64,000 nt of DNA from Oxalobacter paeniformigenes (GCF_027158465.1 NZ_JAMKYL010000004.1:112123-176122); one strand, 5' to 3'; numbered from the stretch's first letter, positions 1 to 9,151 are shown. Translations and numbers: made by a program. The notes: generated by a model from the sequence alone, not told the origin.

Positions 1-1
1 C

Positions 2-358
2 TCGACTTTCTGGGTCAAGGGATTTTCGAGCAAGGTCGGTGTCAGCATCGATGAAGAACACGTTTATGCTGTCGATACAAACGACAAGGTATATGCATTT
101 TCCAACTTGCGCGGCCAGAGTGTCTGGCGCAATGACAAAATGACCTACCGCAGTCTGACGACGCCCGTGCCGTACCGTTCGGATGTAGCGGTCGGAGACG
201 GTCAGGGATTTATCCATTTCCTCTCGCGTTATGACGGTTCGTTCGATGCAAGGATCGAAACGGATGGCTCGCCCATTCTGGCGACACCTGTTGTGATGGG
301 CGAACGGTTGATTGTGCAGACACGTGATGGGTCGTTGCAGGCGTTTACCCTGGATTGA
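2..358 (+). CDS. bamB: BamB C-terminal part, outer-membrane assembly lipoprotein (partial)
   Basis: The reading frame is open from the first bases of the window, so only the C-terminal ~118 residues are present and the start lies outside. Repeats of the form V-Y-A-V-D-T-N-D-K-V-Y-A-F and D-G-S-L-Q-A-F are blades of a PQQ-type beta-propeller, ending with the family's usual D-G-x-L-x-A-F strand and a stop. BamB is the lipoprotein subunit of the BAM complex that helps insert beta-barrel proteins into the outer membrane. Its position 3 bases before der is the standard proteobacterial arrangement and supports the name more than the short fragment alone does. Confidence 0.85.
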   Translation, partial: STFWVKGFSSKVGVSIDEEHVYAVDTNDKVYAFSNLRGQSVWRNDKMTYRSLTTPVPYRSDVAVGDGQGFIHFLSRYDGSFDARIETDGSPILATPVVMGERLIVQTRDGSLQAFTLD

Positions 359-361
359 AAG

Positions 362-1699
362 ATGAAACCTGTTATCGCTTTGGTGGGCCGTCCCAATGTC
401 GGCAAATCCACGCTATTTAACCGGCTGACACGCTCAAGGGCAGCGCTGGTCGCCGATTATCCCGGTCTGACCCGCGATCGTCACTATGGTGAAGGAAAGA
501 TGGGGGACAGGCCTTTTCTGGTCATCGATACCGGTGGCTTCGAACCTGTCGTCAAGGAAGGTGTTTTGCAGGAAATGGCAAAACAGACGAAACAGGCGGT
601 GGCAGAGGCCGATGTGGTGGTTTTCATCGTCGATGGACGTCAGGGGATTACGCCGCATGACAAGGCCATTACCGATTATCTGCGCAGATGTGATCGTCCC
701 GTCATTCTGGCGGTCAACAAGGCCGAAGGTATGAAATATACGGCTGTCGTGGCCGATTTTTATGAACTGGGGCTTGGCGATCCGCTCGTGATTTCGTCGG
801 CACATGGCGACGGTGTCTATACATTGCTTGACGAGGCGCTGAAAAGGGTACCGGAAGCTGTGCATGAGTCGGATGAAGAAGCGCAAACGGAACAGTCGTC
901 AATCAGGCTGGCGATCGTCGGGCGTCCCAATGTCGGCAAGTCAACCATGATCAATGCCCTTCTCGGTGAAGATCGGGTCATCGCATTCGACTTGCCAGGA
1001 ACGACACGCGATGCGATCGAAATACCTTTCGAGCGCGATGGAAAACACTATACGCTGGTCGATACGGCAGGCTTGAGAAAACGCGGGAAAGTCTTTCAGG
1101 CAATCGAAAAATTCTCGGTTGTCAAAACCTTGCAGGCCATATCGGAAGCGAATGTCGTACTGTTGCTGCTCGATGCACGACAGGATATATCGGAACAGGA
1201 TGCACATATTGCAGGGTTCGTGCTGGAAAGCGGTCGTGCGCTGGTCGTCGGTATCAACAAATGGGATGGCCTTTCTCAGGACAAACGCAAGGAAATTCGT
1301 TCCGAGGTCGAGCGCAAGCTTCATTTTCTTTCTTTTGCAAAATTCCATTATGTCTCGGCGCTGAAGGCGACGGGTATCGCTTCACTGATGCGTTCTGTCG
1401 ATGCAGCGTATGCCGCAGCCATGGCGAAATTGCCAACGCCACGTTTGACAAGAGTTCTGGAAGAAGCGGTCGCTCACCAACAGCCACCACGTCGCCAGGG
1501 GTCCATCAGACCGAAATTGCGCTATGCCCATCAGGGTGGCCAGAATCCGCCCGTGATCGTGATTCATGGCAACAGTCTGGAAAATGTCGGCGACGATTAC
1601 AAGCGTTATCTGGAAAAGCATTTCCGGGATGCCTTTTCGCTGGTGGGTACGCCTTTGCGCATCGAATTCCGTTCAGGAAAGAATCCGTTTGCAAAATAA
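362..1699 (+). CDS. der: Ribosome-associated GTPase Der (EngA)
   Basis: A 445-residue protein with two tandem GTPase domains, the hallmark of Der/EngA. The two P-loops read G-R-P-N-V-G-K-S-T at residues 9-17 and again at 187-195; each domain also has its D-T-x-G and N-K-x-(D/E) motifs (N119-K120 in the first, N-K-W-D in the second). The C-terminal ~90 residues form the KH-like domain. Der acts in maturation of the 50S ribosomal subunit. The ATG lies 3 bases after the bamB stop, so the two genes are probably co-transcribed. Length is normal for the family. Confidence 0.98.
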   Translation: MKPVIALVGRPNVGKSTLFNRLTRSRAALVADYPGLTRDRHYGEGKMGDRPFLVIDTGGFEPVVKEGVLQEMAKQTKQAVAEADVVVFIVDGRQGITPHDKAITDYLRRCDRPVILAVNKAEGMKYTAVVADFYELGLGDPLVISSAHGDGVYTLLDEALKRVPEAVHESDEEAQTEQSSIRLAIVGRPNVGKSTMINALLGEDRVIAFDLPGTTRDAIEIPFERDGKHYTLVDTAGLRKRGKVFQAIEKFSVVKTLQAISEANVVLLLLDARQDISEQDAHIAGFVLESGRALVVGINKWDGLSQDKRKEIRSEVERKLHFLSFAKFHYVSALKATGIASLMRSVDAAYAAAMAKLPTPRLTRVLEEAVAHQQPPRRQGSIRPKLRYAHQGGQNPPVIVIHGNSLENVGDDYKRYLEKHFRDAFSLVGTPLRIEFRSGKNPFAK

Positions 1700-1843
1700 T
1701 CGGTTTCTGCATGGTGCAAACCATAATTTCGGGAAGCAAATAGGGTATAGTTGACCTGTTTCGATGTATGGTTTTATTTGCGGCACAACGAGCCGTATTC
1801 AGTCTCCAATATCCAACAACAATTATTATTCATGGAGTCAAAT

Positions 1844-2083
1844 ATGAGTGTGAACAAGGGACAGATGTTGCAGGATCCTTTTTTGAACATCCTGCGCAAG
1901 GAGCATATTCCTGTTTCCATTTACCTGATTAACGGCATCAAGTTGCAGGGACAGGTCGAATCGTTCGACCAGTATGTCGTCTTGCTGCGCAACAGTGTGA
2001 CGCAAATGGTTTACAAGCATGCCATTTCGACGGTGGTACCTTCCCGTGCGATCAGCCTGGGGATGGATGAGGAAAATGCCTGA
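1844..2083 (+). CDS. hfq: RNA chaperone Hfq
   Basis: Hfq is a hexameric Sm-like protein that pairs small RNAs with mRNAs. The chosen ATG gives 79 residues beginning MSVNKGQ, with G-Q-M-L-Q-D-P-F-L-N at the proximal RNA-binding face and the Sm2 motif Y-K-H-A-I-S. A GGAG ribosome-binding site lies 6 bases upstream. The frame stays open to an ATG at 1751, but that would add 31 residues with no Hfq similarity, so 1844 is preferred. The C-terminal tail is short, as in other betaproteobacterial Hfq. The gene sits between der and hflX, the usual neighbourhood. Confidence 0.97.
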   Translation: MSVNKGQMLQDPFLNILRKEHIPVSIYLINGIKLQGQVESFDQYVVLLRNSVTQMVYKHAISTVVPSRAISLGMDEENA

Positions 2084-2109
2084 TCTTTTCCTGAAAGCGG
2101 GTTGCTGAC

Positions 2110-3249
2110 ATGACGAAAGCCATTCTTGTCGGTGTGGATTTCGGAAAAGGTGATCATGCCGGAAGTCTTGAGGAACTGACCCTTCTGGCGCGTTCGGCCG
2201 GTGCGGAACCTGTTTTTACCGTGACCGGCAAGCGCTCCAGTCCCGATGCCGCATTCTATATCGGCAGCGGCAAGGTCGACGAGGTAGCGCAAGCGATTCA
2301 TCTGTACGGAGCCGAGCTGGTGATTTTCAACCATGCGCTTTCGCCCGCGCAGCAGCGCAATCTTGAAAAACGATTGCATATCAATGTAGTGGACAGAACC
2401 AGTCTGATTCTGGATATTTTTGCGCAGCGCGCCAAAAGCCATGAAGGGAAAGTCCAGGTGGAACTGGCCCAGTTGCAGCATCTGATGACACGTCTGGTTC
2501 GCGGATGGACCCATCTGGAACGGCAAAAAGGCGGTATCGGTTTGCGTGGGCCGGGTGAAACACAGCTTGAAACAGACCGCCGTCTTATCGGTGAGCGGGT
2601 TCGCATGCTTCGGACACGTCTGTCGAAATTGCAGCGGCAACGTGAGACACAGCGGCGCTCGCGCAATCGCAACCAGATATTTTCGGTTTCGCTGGTTGGC
2701 TATACCAATGCCGGCAAGTCAACGTTGTTCAATACGATGACGAAAGCGGGTACTTACGCCGCTGATCAGCTTTTCGCTACGCTGGATACGACATCCAGAC
2801 GGATTTATCTGGAAAACGTCGGCAATGTAGTGATTTCGGATACCGTCGGTTTCATCCGCGAATTGCCGCACCAGCTGGTTGCCGCGTTCAGAGCGACGCT
2901 GGAGGAAACCATTCATGCCGATCTTTTGCTCCATGTGGTGGATGCTGGCAATCCGATGCGCAATGAACAGATCGAACAGGTCAATCTTGTGCTGGAAGAG
3001 ATCGGCGCAGACAGGATTCCGCAACTGCTGGTCTGGAACAAGATCGATGTGGCCGGCCTGAAACCGGGTATCGAGCGGGACGAGTATGGTAAAATCAGAC
3101 GCGTCTTTGCCAGCGCAAGAACCGGTGAAGGGCTGGATTTGTTGCGAGAAGCCATCGCCGAATATGCCAAAGACGAAAAAGACGCCCGTTCAGGTGATAT
3201 GGATGAAAGAAACAGACCTGACAATCATTCCGATATTGCCAGTATTTGA
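2110..3249 (+). CDS. hflX: GTPase HflX, ribosome-rescue/splitting factor
   Basis: A 379-residue GTPase of the HflX family, which splits stalled or heat-damaged ribosomes. The N-terminal HflX domain occupies about residues 1-140, followed by a helical linker and the diagnostic G-P-G-E-T-Q-L-E-T-D motif around residues 148-157. The P-loop G-Y-T-N-A-G-K-S-T is at 197-205, with D-T-V-G-F-I and N-K-I-D following. It is somewhat shorter than the 426-residue E. coli protein, mainly at the C-terminus, which ends in a charged low-complexity tail. It lies 26 bases after hfq, the normal order hfq-hflX-hflK-hflC. Confidence 0.97.
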   Translation: MTKAILVGVDFGKGDHAGSLEELTLLARSAGAEPVFTVTGKRSSPDAAFYIGSGKVDEVAQAIHLYGAELVIFNHALSPAQQRNLEKRLHINVVDRTSLILDIFAQRAKSHEGKVQVELAQLQHLMTRLVRGWTHLERQKGGIGLRGPGETQLETDRRLIGERVRMLRTRLSKLQRQRETQRRSRNRNQIFSVSLVGYTNAGKSTLFNTMTKAGTYAADQLFATLDTTSRRIYLENVGNVVISDTVGFIRELPHQLVAAFRATLEETIHADLLLHVVDAGNPMRNEQIEQVNLVLEEIGADRIPQLLVWNKIDVAGLKPGIERDEYGKIRRVFASARTGEGLDLLREAIAEYAKDEKDARSGDMDERNRPDNHSDIASI

Positions 3250-3276
3250 TTTGAACCATCTCACATAGTGTTTAGC

Positions 3277-4521
3277 ATGCAGCCTTCACCATCATCCGAT
3301 TTGCACAAACCGGAGCCGTTTCGTGACGATCTGTTTGGACATGGGCAGGGTTTCGGAGACGAGAAACCACCTGATGTCGAAAAGATGTGGAAGGATTTCA
3401 ACCGCAAGTTGAACAATCTTTTCAAATGGGGAAAGAAACGCGACAGGCAGGAAGATCCGGACAATGATCCCTACAATGACCGGGACACGCGTCCGCGTGC
3501 GCTCAAGATCGCGTTTTGCCTGATTCTTTTCATCGCGATCGTTTTCTGGGCCGGTACCGGTTTTTATTCAGTACAGGAAGGCCAGACGGGCGTGGTCATG
3601 ACGTTCGGCCGTTTCAGCGGCTTCACTCAGTCCGGTATCAACTGGCGTATGCCATGGCCAATACAAAGCCATGAAGTCGTCAATGTTTCGCAGGTACGTA
3701 CCGTCGAGGTCGGGTATCGCAACAATCTTCGCAACAAGCAGCTCAACGAGGCGTTGATGTTGACGAACGATGAAAATATCGTCGATATCCAGTTTGCGGT
3801 CCAGTACCGGTTGAAAAATGCGGCTGACTGGGTGTTCAACAATCGCGATCAGGAAGACATGGTCAGACAGGTGGCCGAGTCGGCTATCCGTGAAGTTGTC
3901 GGGCGCAAGAAAATGGATTTCGTGCTGTATGAAGGTCGTGACCAGATCGCGACTGAAGCGCAGCAGATCATGCAGCAGATTTTCGACCAGTACCATTCAG
4001 GCGTGATGGTCACGAATGTGACCATGCAGGGTGTGCAACCCCCCGAACAGGTACAGGCGGCATTCGACGACGCAGTCAAGGCCGGACAGGATCGGGAACG
4101 TCTCAAGAACGAGGGACAGGCCTATGCCAACGATGTGATACCGAAAGCAAAGGGTGCTGCAGCCCGTCTGAAAGAAGAAGCAGAGGCATACCGGCAAAAA
4201 GTGATCGCCAATGCCGAGGGCGATACATCGCGTTTCAAACAGATTGTCGCGGAATACCAGAAAGCGCCAGCGGTCACACGAGACAGAATGTATCTGGAAA
4301 CGATGCAACAGATTTTCGCCAATACGACCAAGCTGATGATCGATACCCGTGCGGGCAACAATTTGTTGTATTTGCCGCTGGACAAGCTGGTTTCTCAGAC
4401 CGGTACGACTGATTCCGGTACGGATACAGCATCTTCCACGGTGTCGGCGGAGTCGCCGGCATCGAACGGTCGCGTCGAACGGGAGCGTGCGCGTGATGAC
4501 CGCTCAAGAGGAGGAAGATAA
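3277..4521 (+). CDS. hflK: HflK, membrane modulator of FtsH protease
   Basis: HflK is a SPFH/prohibitin-family inner-membrane protein that with HflC forms a large cage around FtsH. The N-terminus is Pro/Asp/Gly-rich and cytoplasmic, followed by a single transmembrane helix (A-L-K-I-A-F-C-L-I-L-F onward, about residues 75-97). The band-7 domain comes next, then a long Ala/Glu-rich helical region (about 265-320) and a Ser/Thr/Arg-rich tail. The ATG at 3277 is chosen; an in-frame GTG at 3268 is equally possible, since neither has a convincing ribosome-binding site. The stop codon overlaps the hflC start by one base, suggesting coupled translation. Confidence 0.95.
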   Translation: MQPSPSSDLHKPEPFRDDLFGHGQGFGDEKPPDVEKMWKDFNRKLNNLFKWGKKRDRQEDPDNDPYNDRDTRPRALKIAFCLILFIAIVFWAGTGFYSVQEGQTGVVMTFGRFSGFTQSGINWRMPWPIQSHEVVNVSQVRTVEVGYRNNLRNKQLNEALMLTNDENIVDIQFAVQYRLKNAADWVFNNRDQEDMVRQVAESAIREVVGRKKMDFVLYEGRDQIATEAQQIMQQIFDQYHSGVMVTNVTMQGVQPPEQVQAAFDDAVKAGQDRERLKNEGQAYANDVIPKAKGAAARLKEEAEAYRQKVIANAEGDTSRFKQIVAEYQKAPAVTRDRMYLETMQQIFANTTKLMIDTRAGNNLLYLPLDKLVSQTGTTDSGTDTASSTVSAESPASNGRVERERARDDRSRGGR

Positions 4522-5393
4522 TGAAGTACGTTATCGGCTTTTTCATTTTTGCCGTCATGGCGCTGACAGTGGGAACGGGGCTTTTCGTGGTGGATCAGCG
4601 GCAGTACGCCATCGTCTTCGCCATGGGTGAAGTCAAGGAAATCATTGAGGAACCCGGCCTGTATTTCAAGTTGCCTGCACCGATGCAGAACGTACTGTTT
4701 CTCGACAAGCGGATTTTGTCCACCGAAACCCATGAGCCGGACAGGATCATCACGGCTGAAAAAATGAACATTCTGGTCGATTCCTATGTCAAGTGGCGCA
4801 TTGTCGATCCGAAGCTGTTTTATGTCAGTTTCGGCGGGGACGAGCAGCGGACACAGGACCGGATGGCACAGATCGTCAAGGCGGCGCTGAATGACGAGAT
4901 CACCAAACGCACGGTCAGCGAAGTGATTTCAGGCAATCGCGACGAGATGATGGCAGCCGTGAAAAACAAGATGGCACGCGAGACGGAACATATCGGTGTG
5001 GAAATCATTGATGTACGCCTGAAGCGTGTCGATTATGTCGAGCAGATCAATCATTCCGTGTTCGAACGCATGAAATCTGAACGTACCCGTGTGGCCAACG
5101 AATTGCGCTCGATCGGGGAAGCCGAGTCGGAGAAGATTCGTGCGGATGCAGACAAGCAACGGACGGTCATTCTTGCGGAAGCGTTTCGCGATGCGGAGAA
5201 AATAAAAGGGGAAGGCGATGCCAAGGCGGCGCGCATTTATGCGAGTGCGTTTGGCAAGAATCCTGAGTTTTATCGTTTTTATCGCAGTCTGGAAGCCTAC
5301 AAGGAAAGTTTCAAAAACAGGAAAGATATTCTGGTCGTCGATCCGAGCTCCGAATTTTTCCGTTACATGAAGCATCCGAAAGGCGCAAAATAA
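4521..5393 (+). CDS. hflC: HflC, membrane modulator of FtsH protease
   Basis: Partner of HflK in the FtsH-regulating complex. The 290-residue protein has an N-terminal transmembrane helix at about residues 3-20, then the V-V-D-Q-R-Q-Y-A-I-V-F segment that opens the band-7 domain. The long coiled region R-x-x-x-E-x-x-S-I-G-E-A-E-x-E-K-I-R-A-D-A-D is typical of HflC. A strong ribosome-binding site (GGAGG at 4511-4515) lies inside the end of hflK and the two genes share one base, so the pair is translationally coupled. Confidence 0.97.
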   Translation: MKYVIGFFIFAVMALTVGTGLFVVDQRQYAIVFAMGEVKEIIEEPGLYFKLPAPMQNVLFLDKRILSTETHEPDRIITAEKMNILVDSYVKWRIVDPKLFYVSFGGDEQRTQDRMAQIVKAALNDEITKRTVSEVISGNRDEMMAAVKNKMARETEHIGVEIIDVRLKRVDYVEQINHSVFERMKSERTRVANELRSIGEAESEKIRADADKQRTVILAEAFRDAEKIKGEGDAKAARIYASAFGKNPEFYRFYRSLEAYKESFKNRKDILVVDPSSEFFRYMKHPKGAK

Positions 5394-5399
5394 TCTTTT

Positions 5400-5427
5400 T
5401 TGCGTACAAAGCGCTTCTTTGTATTAT
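5400..5427 (+). promoter_or_regulatory. Possible sigma-70 promoter for hisZ-purA
   Basis: TTGCGT (5400-5405) and TATTAT (5422-5427) are separated by 16 bases in the AT-rich 62-base gap between hflC and hisZ. This gives a plausible start site about 20 bases before the hisZ ATG. It would let hisZ-purA be transcribed apart from the hfq-hfl genes. This is a visual match only. Confidence 0.35.
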
Positions 5428-5455
5428 CATTAAAATTTTTTGCTGAATGTGAATC

Positions 5456-6619
5456 ATGCCTAACTGGCTTTTACCGGAATTTATCGCGGACGTGCTACCG
5501 TCCGAAGCACGCAAGATGGAAGATTTGCGGCGTGTCATTCTTGATGAATTCCGTTCGTACGGTTATGAACTCGTCATTCCGCCCATGCTGGAGTATCTTG
5601 AATCACTCCTGACCGGTGTGGGACAGGATACGGAAATTTATACCTTCAAGCTGATCGACCAGCTGTCCGGCCGTACCATGGGGGTTCGTGCCGATATGAC
5701 GACACAGGTTGCCCGGATCGATGCACACTTGCTCAACCGCAATTCTGTGACGAGATTGTGCTATGCAGGCAGTATCCTGCATACCCGTCCATCCGGATTG
5801 CAGGCGACGCGAGAACCCTTGCAGATCGGAGCCGAAATATTCGGTTACCAGGGTATCGAGGCGGATGCCGAAATACAGGCACTTGCCCTGTCGTCCCTGA
5901 AAGCCGCGGGTATCGCGGGGGTCTGTCTGGATCTGAGCCATGTTGGCGTACTGAAAGCATTGATCGCCAGCGATCCGCTTGCGCAACTCTTTGAAGCACA
6001 ACTTTTCGATCTTCTGGAAACGAAAGATATGCCAGGGCTGATCGAATTGACAAGAGATTTCCATGCCGATACCAGAAAGGCATTGCTGGCATTGCCGGAT
6101 ATGTATGGCGATACCAATGTACTCGATGAAGCGCGCAAGGTCTTGCCGGATACAGAAGGAATCGCCAAAGCACTTGGCGAGCTGGAATATCTGGCCGAAC
6201 AGGCTGACAGCAAGCGTGTGACGATCGATCTGGCAGACATGCATGGCTATCATTATCATAACGGTGTCATGTTTGCGGCTTACGTACCGGGTCTGCCCAA
6301 TGCGATTGCACGAGGCGGGCGTTATGACCATGTCGCCGAGGCTTTCGGGCGTTCACGGCCTGCGACAGGTTTTTCCATGGATTTGAGGGAATTGGCGCGG
6401 ATATTGCCGTCAGCCGAAAAACGTCATGCCATTCTGGCTCCATGGAATAATGATGCATCGTTGCAGCAAAAGATCAGGGAGTTGAGGGCATCGGGAGAAA
6501 TCGTTGTTTACGGATTGCCGGATTCACGGTCGGAACATGATGAATTTGTCTGCGACCGGTATCTGGTACAGGAAGCGAATGGCGGTGGTTGGATTGTAGA
6601 AACAGCAAGTAACGAATGA
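5456..6619 (+). CDS. hisZ: HisZ, ATP phosphoribosyltransferase regulatory subunit
   Basis: A 387-residue paralogue of class II histidyl-tRNA synthetase that lacks the anticodon-binding domain and binds short-form HisG to make the active first enzyme of histidine synthesis. The opening M-P-N-W-L-L-P-E-F-I-A-D-V-L-P and the motif-2-like region (L-C-Y-A-G-S-I-L-H) are characteristic. A degenerate motif 3 around A-R-G-G-R-Y-D-H is also visible. Location between hflC and purA is the usual betaproteobacterial one. Its presence predicts that the organism's hisG, not in this window, is the short form. Confidence 0.95.
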   Translation: MPNWLLPEFIADVLPSEARKMEDLRRVILDEFRSYGYELVIPPMLEYLESLLTGVGQDTEIYTFKLIDQLSGRTMGVRADMTTQVARIDAHLLNRNSVTRLCYAGSILHTRPSGLQATREPLQIGAEIFGYQGIEADAEIQALALSSLKAAGIAGVCLDLSHVGVLKALIASDPLAQLFEAQLFDLLETKDMPGLIELTRDFHADTRKALLALPDMYGDTNVLDEARKVLPDTEGIAKALGELEYLAEQADSKRVTIDLADMHGYHYHNGVMFAAYVPGLPNAIARGGRYDHVAEAFGRSRPATGFSMDLRELARILPSAEKRHAILAPWNNDASLQQKIRELRASGEIVVYGLPDSRSEHDEFVCDRYLVQEANGGGWIVETASNE

Positions 6620-7929
6620 GTGGAGATATGGCCAGAAACGTAATAGTAGTCGGAACTCAATGGGGCGATGAGGGTAAAGGTAAGGTTGTCGACTGGTTGA
6701 CAGACCATGCCCAGGGCGTTGTCCGTTTCCAGGGTGGCCACAATGCAGGCCATACACTGGTGATCGGCGGTCAGAAAACGGCATTGCAGCTGATTCCGTC
6801 CGGTATCATGCGTCCGGGTGTCGCCTGCTATATCGGAAACGGATGTGTGCTGTCCATTCCTGATTTGCTAAGGGAAATCGACAAGCTCGAGGCGCTTGGT
6901 GTCGAAGTCATGTCACGACTGAAAATTTCCGGAGCCTGTCCGCTGATTCTTCCGTACCATACCGCACTCGATCTGGCACGTGAATTGAGAAGAGGCGATG
7001 CCAAGATCGGTACGACCGGCAAGGGTATCGGCCCGGCCTATGAAGACAAGGTCGCTCGCCGTGCCATCCGTGTCGCCGACCTGCTCAATCCGGAACGCTT
7101 CGCAGAAAAGCTGAAACAGAACATGGATTATCACAACTTCGTTCTGGAACACTATCTCAAGGTCGAACCGGTCAATTACCAGAAGACCCTCTCGGATGCA
7201 CTGGCAGTGGTACCGCGTATCAAACCGCTGATCGCTGATGTGTCGCTGGCGCTCAATCAGGCATATGAATCCGGCGCCAACCTGCTTTTCGAAGGCGCTC
7301 AGGGCAGCATGCTCGATGTCGATCACGGAACCTATCCGTATGTCACGTCCAGCAATTGCGTGGCGGGCAATGTTTCGGCCGGTGCGGGTATCGGGCCGGG
7401 GATGCTCAATTACATTCTGGGGATCACCAAAGCCTACACGACCCGTGTCGGTTCAGGTCCTTTCCCGTCGGAATTGTCCACCGACGAAGGTGTCGGCAAG
7501 CATTTGTCCGTGGTCGGCATGGAGTTCGGTACCGTAACCGGACGGCCGAGACGTTGTGGCTGGTTCGATGCAGCCCTGTTGCGCCGTTCCGCACAATTGA
7601 ACGGCTTGAGCGGTTTGTGCCTGACCAAGCTTGATGTGCTTGACGGACTGGATACCATCAAGATTTGCGTCGGTTACAAGCTTGATGGAAAGGAAATCCC
7701 GATTTTCCCTGCCAATGCGGAAGATGCCGGACGCTGCGAACCGATCTATGAAGAATTGCCAGGCTGGAAAGAAAACACGATCGGCACGAAATCCATGGAT
7801 GCACTGCCGAAGAATGCACAAGCCTATATCAAGCGTATCGAGGAACTGGTCGGCAAGCCGATCGACATGGTATCGACCGGTCCGGATCGCGAAGAAACGC
7901 TGGTTTTGCGCCATCCGTTCAAGGTTTGA
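6616..7929 (+). CDS. purA: Adenylosuccinate synthetase PurA
   Basis: PurA joins IMP and aspartate using GTP in the first step from IMP to AMP. The N-terminus shows the diagnostic G-T-Q-W-G-D-E-G-K-G-K P-loop and G-G-H-N-A-G-H-T. Further on, G-T-T-G-K-G-I-G-P-A-Y and T-T-R-V-G-S-G-P-F-P are present. The ATG at 6616 overlaps the hisZ stop as ATGA; a second ATG at 6628 (residue 5) cannot be excluded. With 437 residues the length is standard. A strong terminator follows at once, so purA is the last gene of this transcription unit. Confidence 0.98.
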   Translation: MSGDMARNVIVVGTQWGDEGKGKVVDWLTDHAQGVVRFQGGHNAGHTLVIGGQKTALQLIPSGIMRPGVACYIGNGCVLSIPDLLREIDKLEALGVEVMSRLKISGACPLILPYHTALDLARELRRGDAKIGTTGKGIGPAYEDKVARRAIRVADLLNPERFAEKLKQNMDYHNFVLEHYLKVEPVNYQKTLSDALAVVPRIKPLIADVSLALNQAYESGANLLFEGAQGSMLDVDHGTYPYVTSSNCVAGNVSAGAGIGPGMLNYILGITKAYTTRVGSGPFPSELSTDEGVGKHLSVVGMEFGTVTGRPRRCGWFDAALLRRSAQLNGLSGLCLTKLDVLDGLDTIKICVGYKLDGKEIPIFPANAEDAGRCEPIYEELPGWKENTIGTKSMDALPKNAQAYIKRIEELVGKPIDMVSTGPDREETLVLRHPFKV

Positions 7930-7942
7930 TCCAAACGGATAT

Positions 7943-7970
7943 AAAAAAGCCGGCATTTGCCGGCTTTTTT
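7943..7970 (+). terminator. Rho-independent terminator after purA, bidirectional
   Basis: A perfect 12-base-pair inverted repeat: AAAAAAGCCGGC (7943-7954), loop ATTT, GCCGGCTTTTTT (7959-7970). The G+C core flanked by A6 and T6 makes it work in both directions. It serves purA on the plus strand and the convergent endopeptidase gene on the minus strand. Confidence 0.93.
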
Positions 7971-7984
7971 GTTGCGGTAATGGA

Positions 7985-9118
7985 TCAGACATTCGGGTCC
8001 GGATGGATTGAATCAGGATGGGTCAGCCAGTTGTGGATACGTTGTGCGTCTGCCAGACGTGCTCCCTTGCCCTTGGAGTCCAGAAAAACCATGACGATAG
8101 GACGTCCCTGGATAATAGCTTGCATGACCAGACATTGTCCTGCCTCGGAAATATAGCCGGTCTTCTGCAGGCGGATGTGCCAGTTCGGATTGTGAACCAG
8201 TCCGTTGGTATTGCCGTAGTGCATTTCGTGCATACCGTCATCGACGGAATAGTACGTATCGGTCGAATATTGCCTGAGGATCGGATGCTGGGCGGCAGCC
8301 ATGACGAGTTTCGCCAAATCACGTGCGCTGGCCATGTTGCCGCTGGAAAGCCCGCTGGAATCGACATACTGCGAGTCCGACATTCCCAGCATTTGTGCCT
8401 TGATGTTCATGGCATCGACAAAAGCGGGTAACCCACCCGGATAATTTCTGCCAAGTGCTGCCGCAGCGCGGTTCTCGGAACTCATGAGCGCAAGATGCAA
8501 CAGGTTGGCGCGGGTCATTCGGGTACCGACCTTCAGGCGCGAGCTGGTATATTTCTTCGTATCGACATCGTCTTCCGTGATTTCGAGAACCTCATTCATG
8601 TCCTGCATGGACTCGACGACGACCAGACCGGTCATCAGTTTGGTGATCGAGGCCATCGGCAGAGCGATATTGCCGTTTTTCTCGAACAGGATTTCCAGGT
8701 TCGATTCATCCAGAACCAGTGCGGCGTTGGATTTCAGGGATAACGGATCGTAGGTGTCTTTGAGACCGGCCAGATCACCGAAAGAATATCTTGGAGCAAC
8801 CGGTGCTGTGCGTCTGAATGAAACTTTCCGGTAAGTCATCCTGTTTTTTCCACGCAGGTTGCGTTTATCCAGCGAAGCCAGTTTTTTGGTGCTGCGACCG
8901 TTTTTCGTCGAGACAATGCGTGCCTTTCTGTTTTTTGATTGGGCGGTGTTTTGTCGTGCGACAGGAGATGTGCGGTTACTTTTGCGTTGCGGAGCGGTTT
9001 TAGCCGCTGTTTTTCGTGCAGGAGCCTTTGCGGTTTTTTGGGAAGCAGCCAGTCCGGGGGTGGCTGTGAAAACGCACAAGATGATCAGTGACAATAATCC
9101 GCTTATGATTTTGTGCAT
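7985..9118 (-). CDS. pbpG: PBP7-type D-alanyl-D-alanine endopeptidase
   Basis: A periplasmic serine peptidase of the S11 (low-molecular-weight PBP) family that cleaves peptide cross-links in murein. A signal peptide occupies about residues 1-25 (hydrophobic core then P-G-L-A-A). A Lys/Arg/Ala/Thr-rich, probably disordered stretch of about 80 residues follows, absent from shorter homologues such as the roughly 310-residue E. coli PBP7. The catalytic triad motifs are all present: S157-I-T-K160, S214-E-N216 and K319-T-G321. AGGAG lies 8 bases before the ATG. It is convergent with purA and divergent from smc. Confidence 0.9.
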   Translation of the reverse strand: MHKIISGLLSLIILCVFTATPGLAASQKTAKAPARKTAAKTAPQRKSNRTSPVARQNTAQSKNRKARIVSTKNGRSTKKLASLDKRNLRGKNRMTYRKVSFRRTAPVAPRYSFGDLAGLKDTYDPLSLKSNAALVLDESNLEILFEKNGNIALPMASITKLMTGLVVVESMQDMNEVLEITEDDVDTKKYTSSRLKVGTRMTRANLLHLALMSSENRAAAALGRNYPGGLPAFVDAMNIKAQMLGMSDSQYVDSSGLSSGNMASARDLAKLVMAAAQHPILRQYSTDTYYSVDDGMHEMHYGNTNGLVHNPNWHIRLQKTGYISEAGQCLVMQAIIQGRPIVMVFLDSKGKGARLADAQRIHNWLTHPDSIHPDPNV

Positions 9119-9145
9119 GATAACGCTCCTGTAGACAAGGCTTTC

Positions 9146-9151
9146 AGTATA
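9146..9151 (-). promoter_or_regulatory. Possible -10 element for the pbpG-like gene
   Basis: On the minus strand TATACT lies 27 bases before the start codon. A poor -35 (TTCTGG) sits 17 bases further upstream. The -10 is good and the -35 weak, so this is only a candidate. Confidence 0.35.

Noticed and set aside
1751..1843. In-frame upstream extension of hfq
   Set aside because: The 31 extra residues do not resemble Hfq, and the internal ATG at 1844 has a good ribosome-binding site and the conserved N-terminus.
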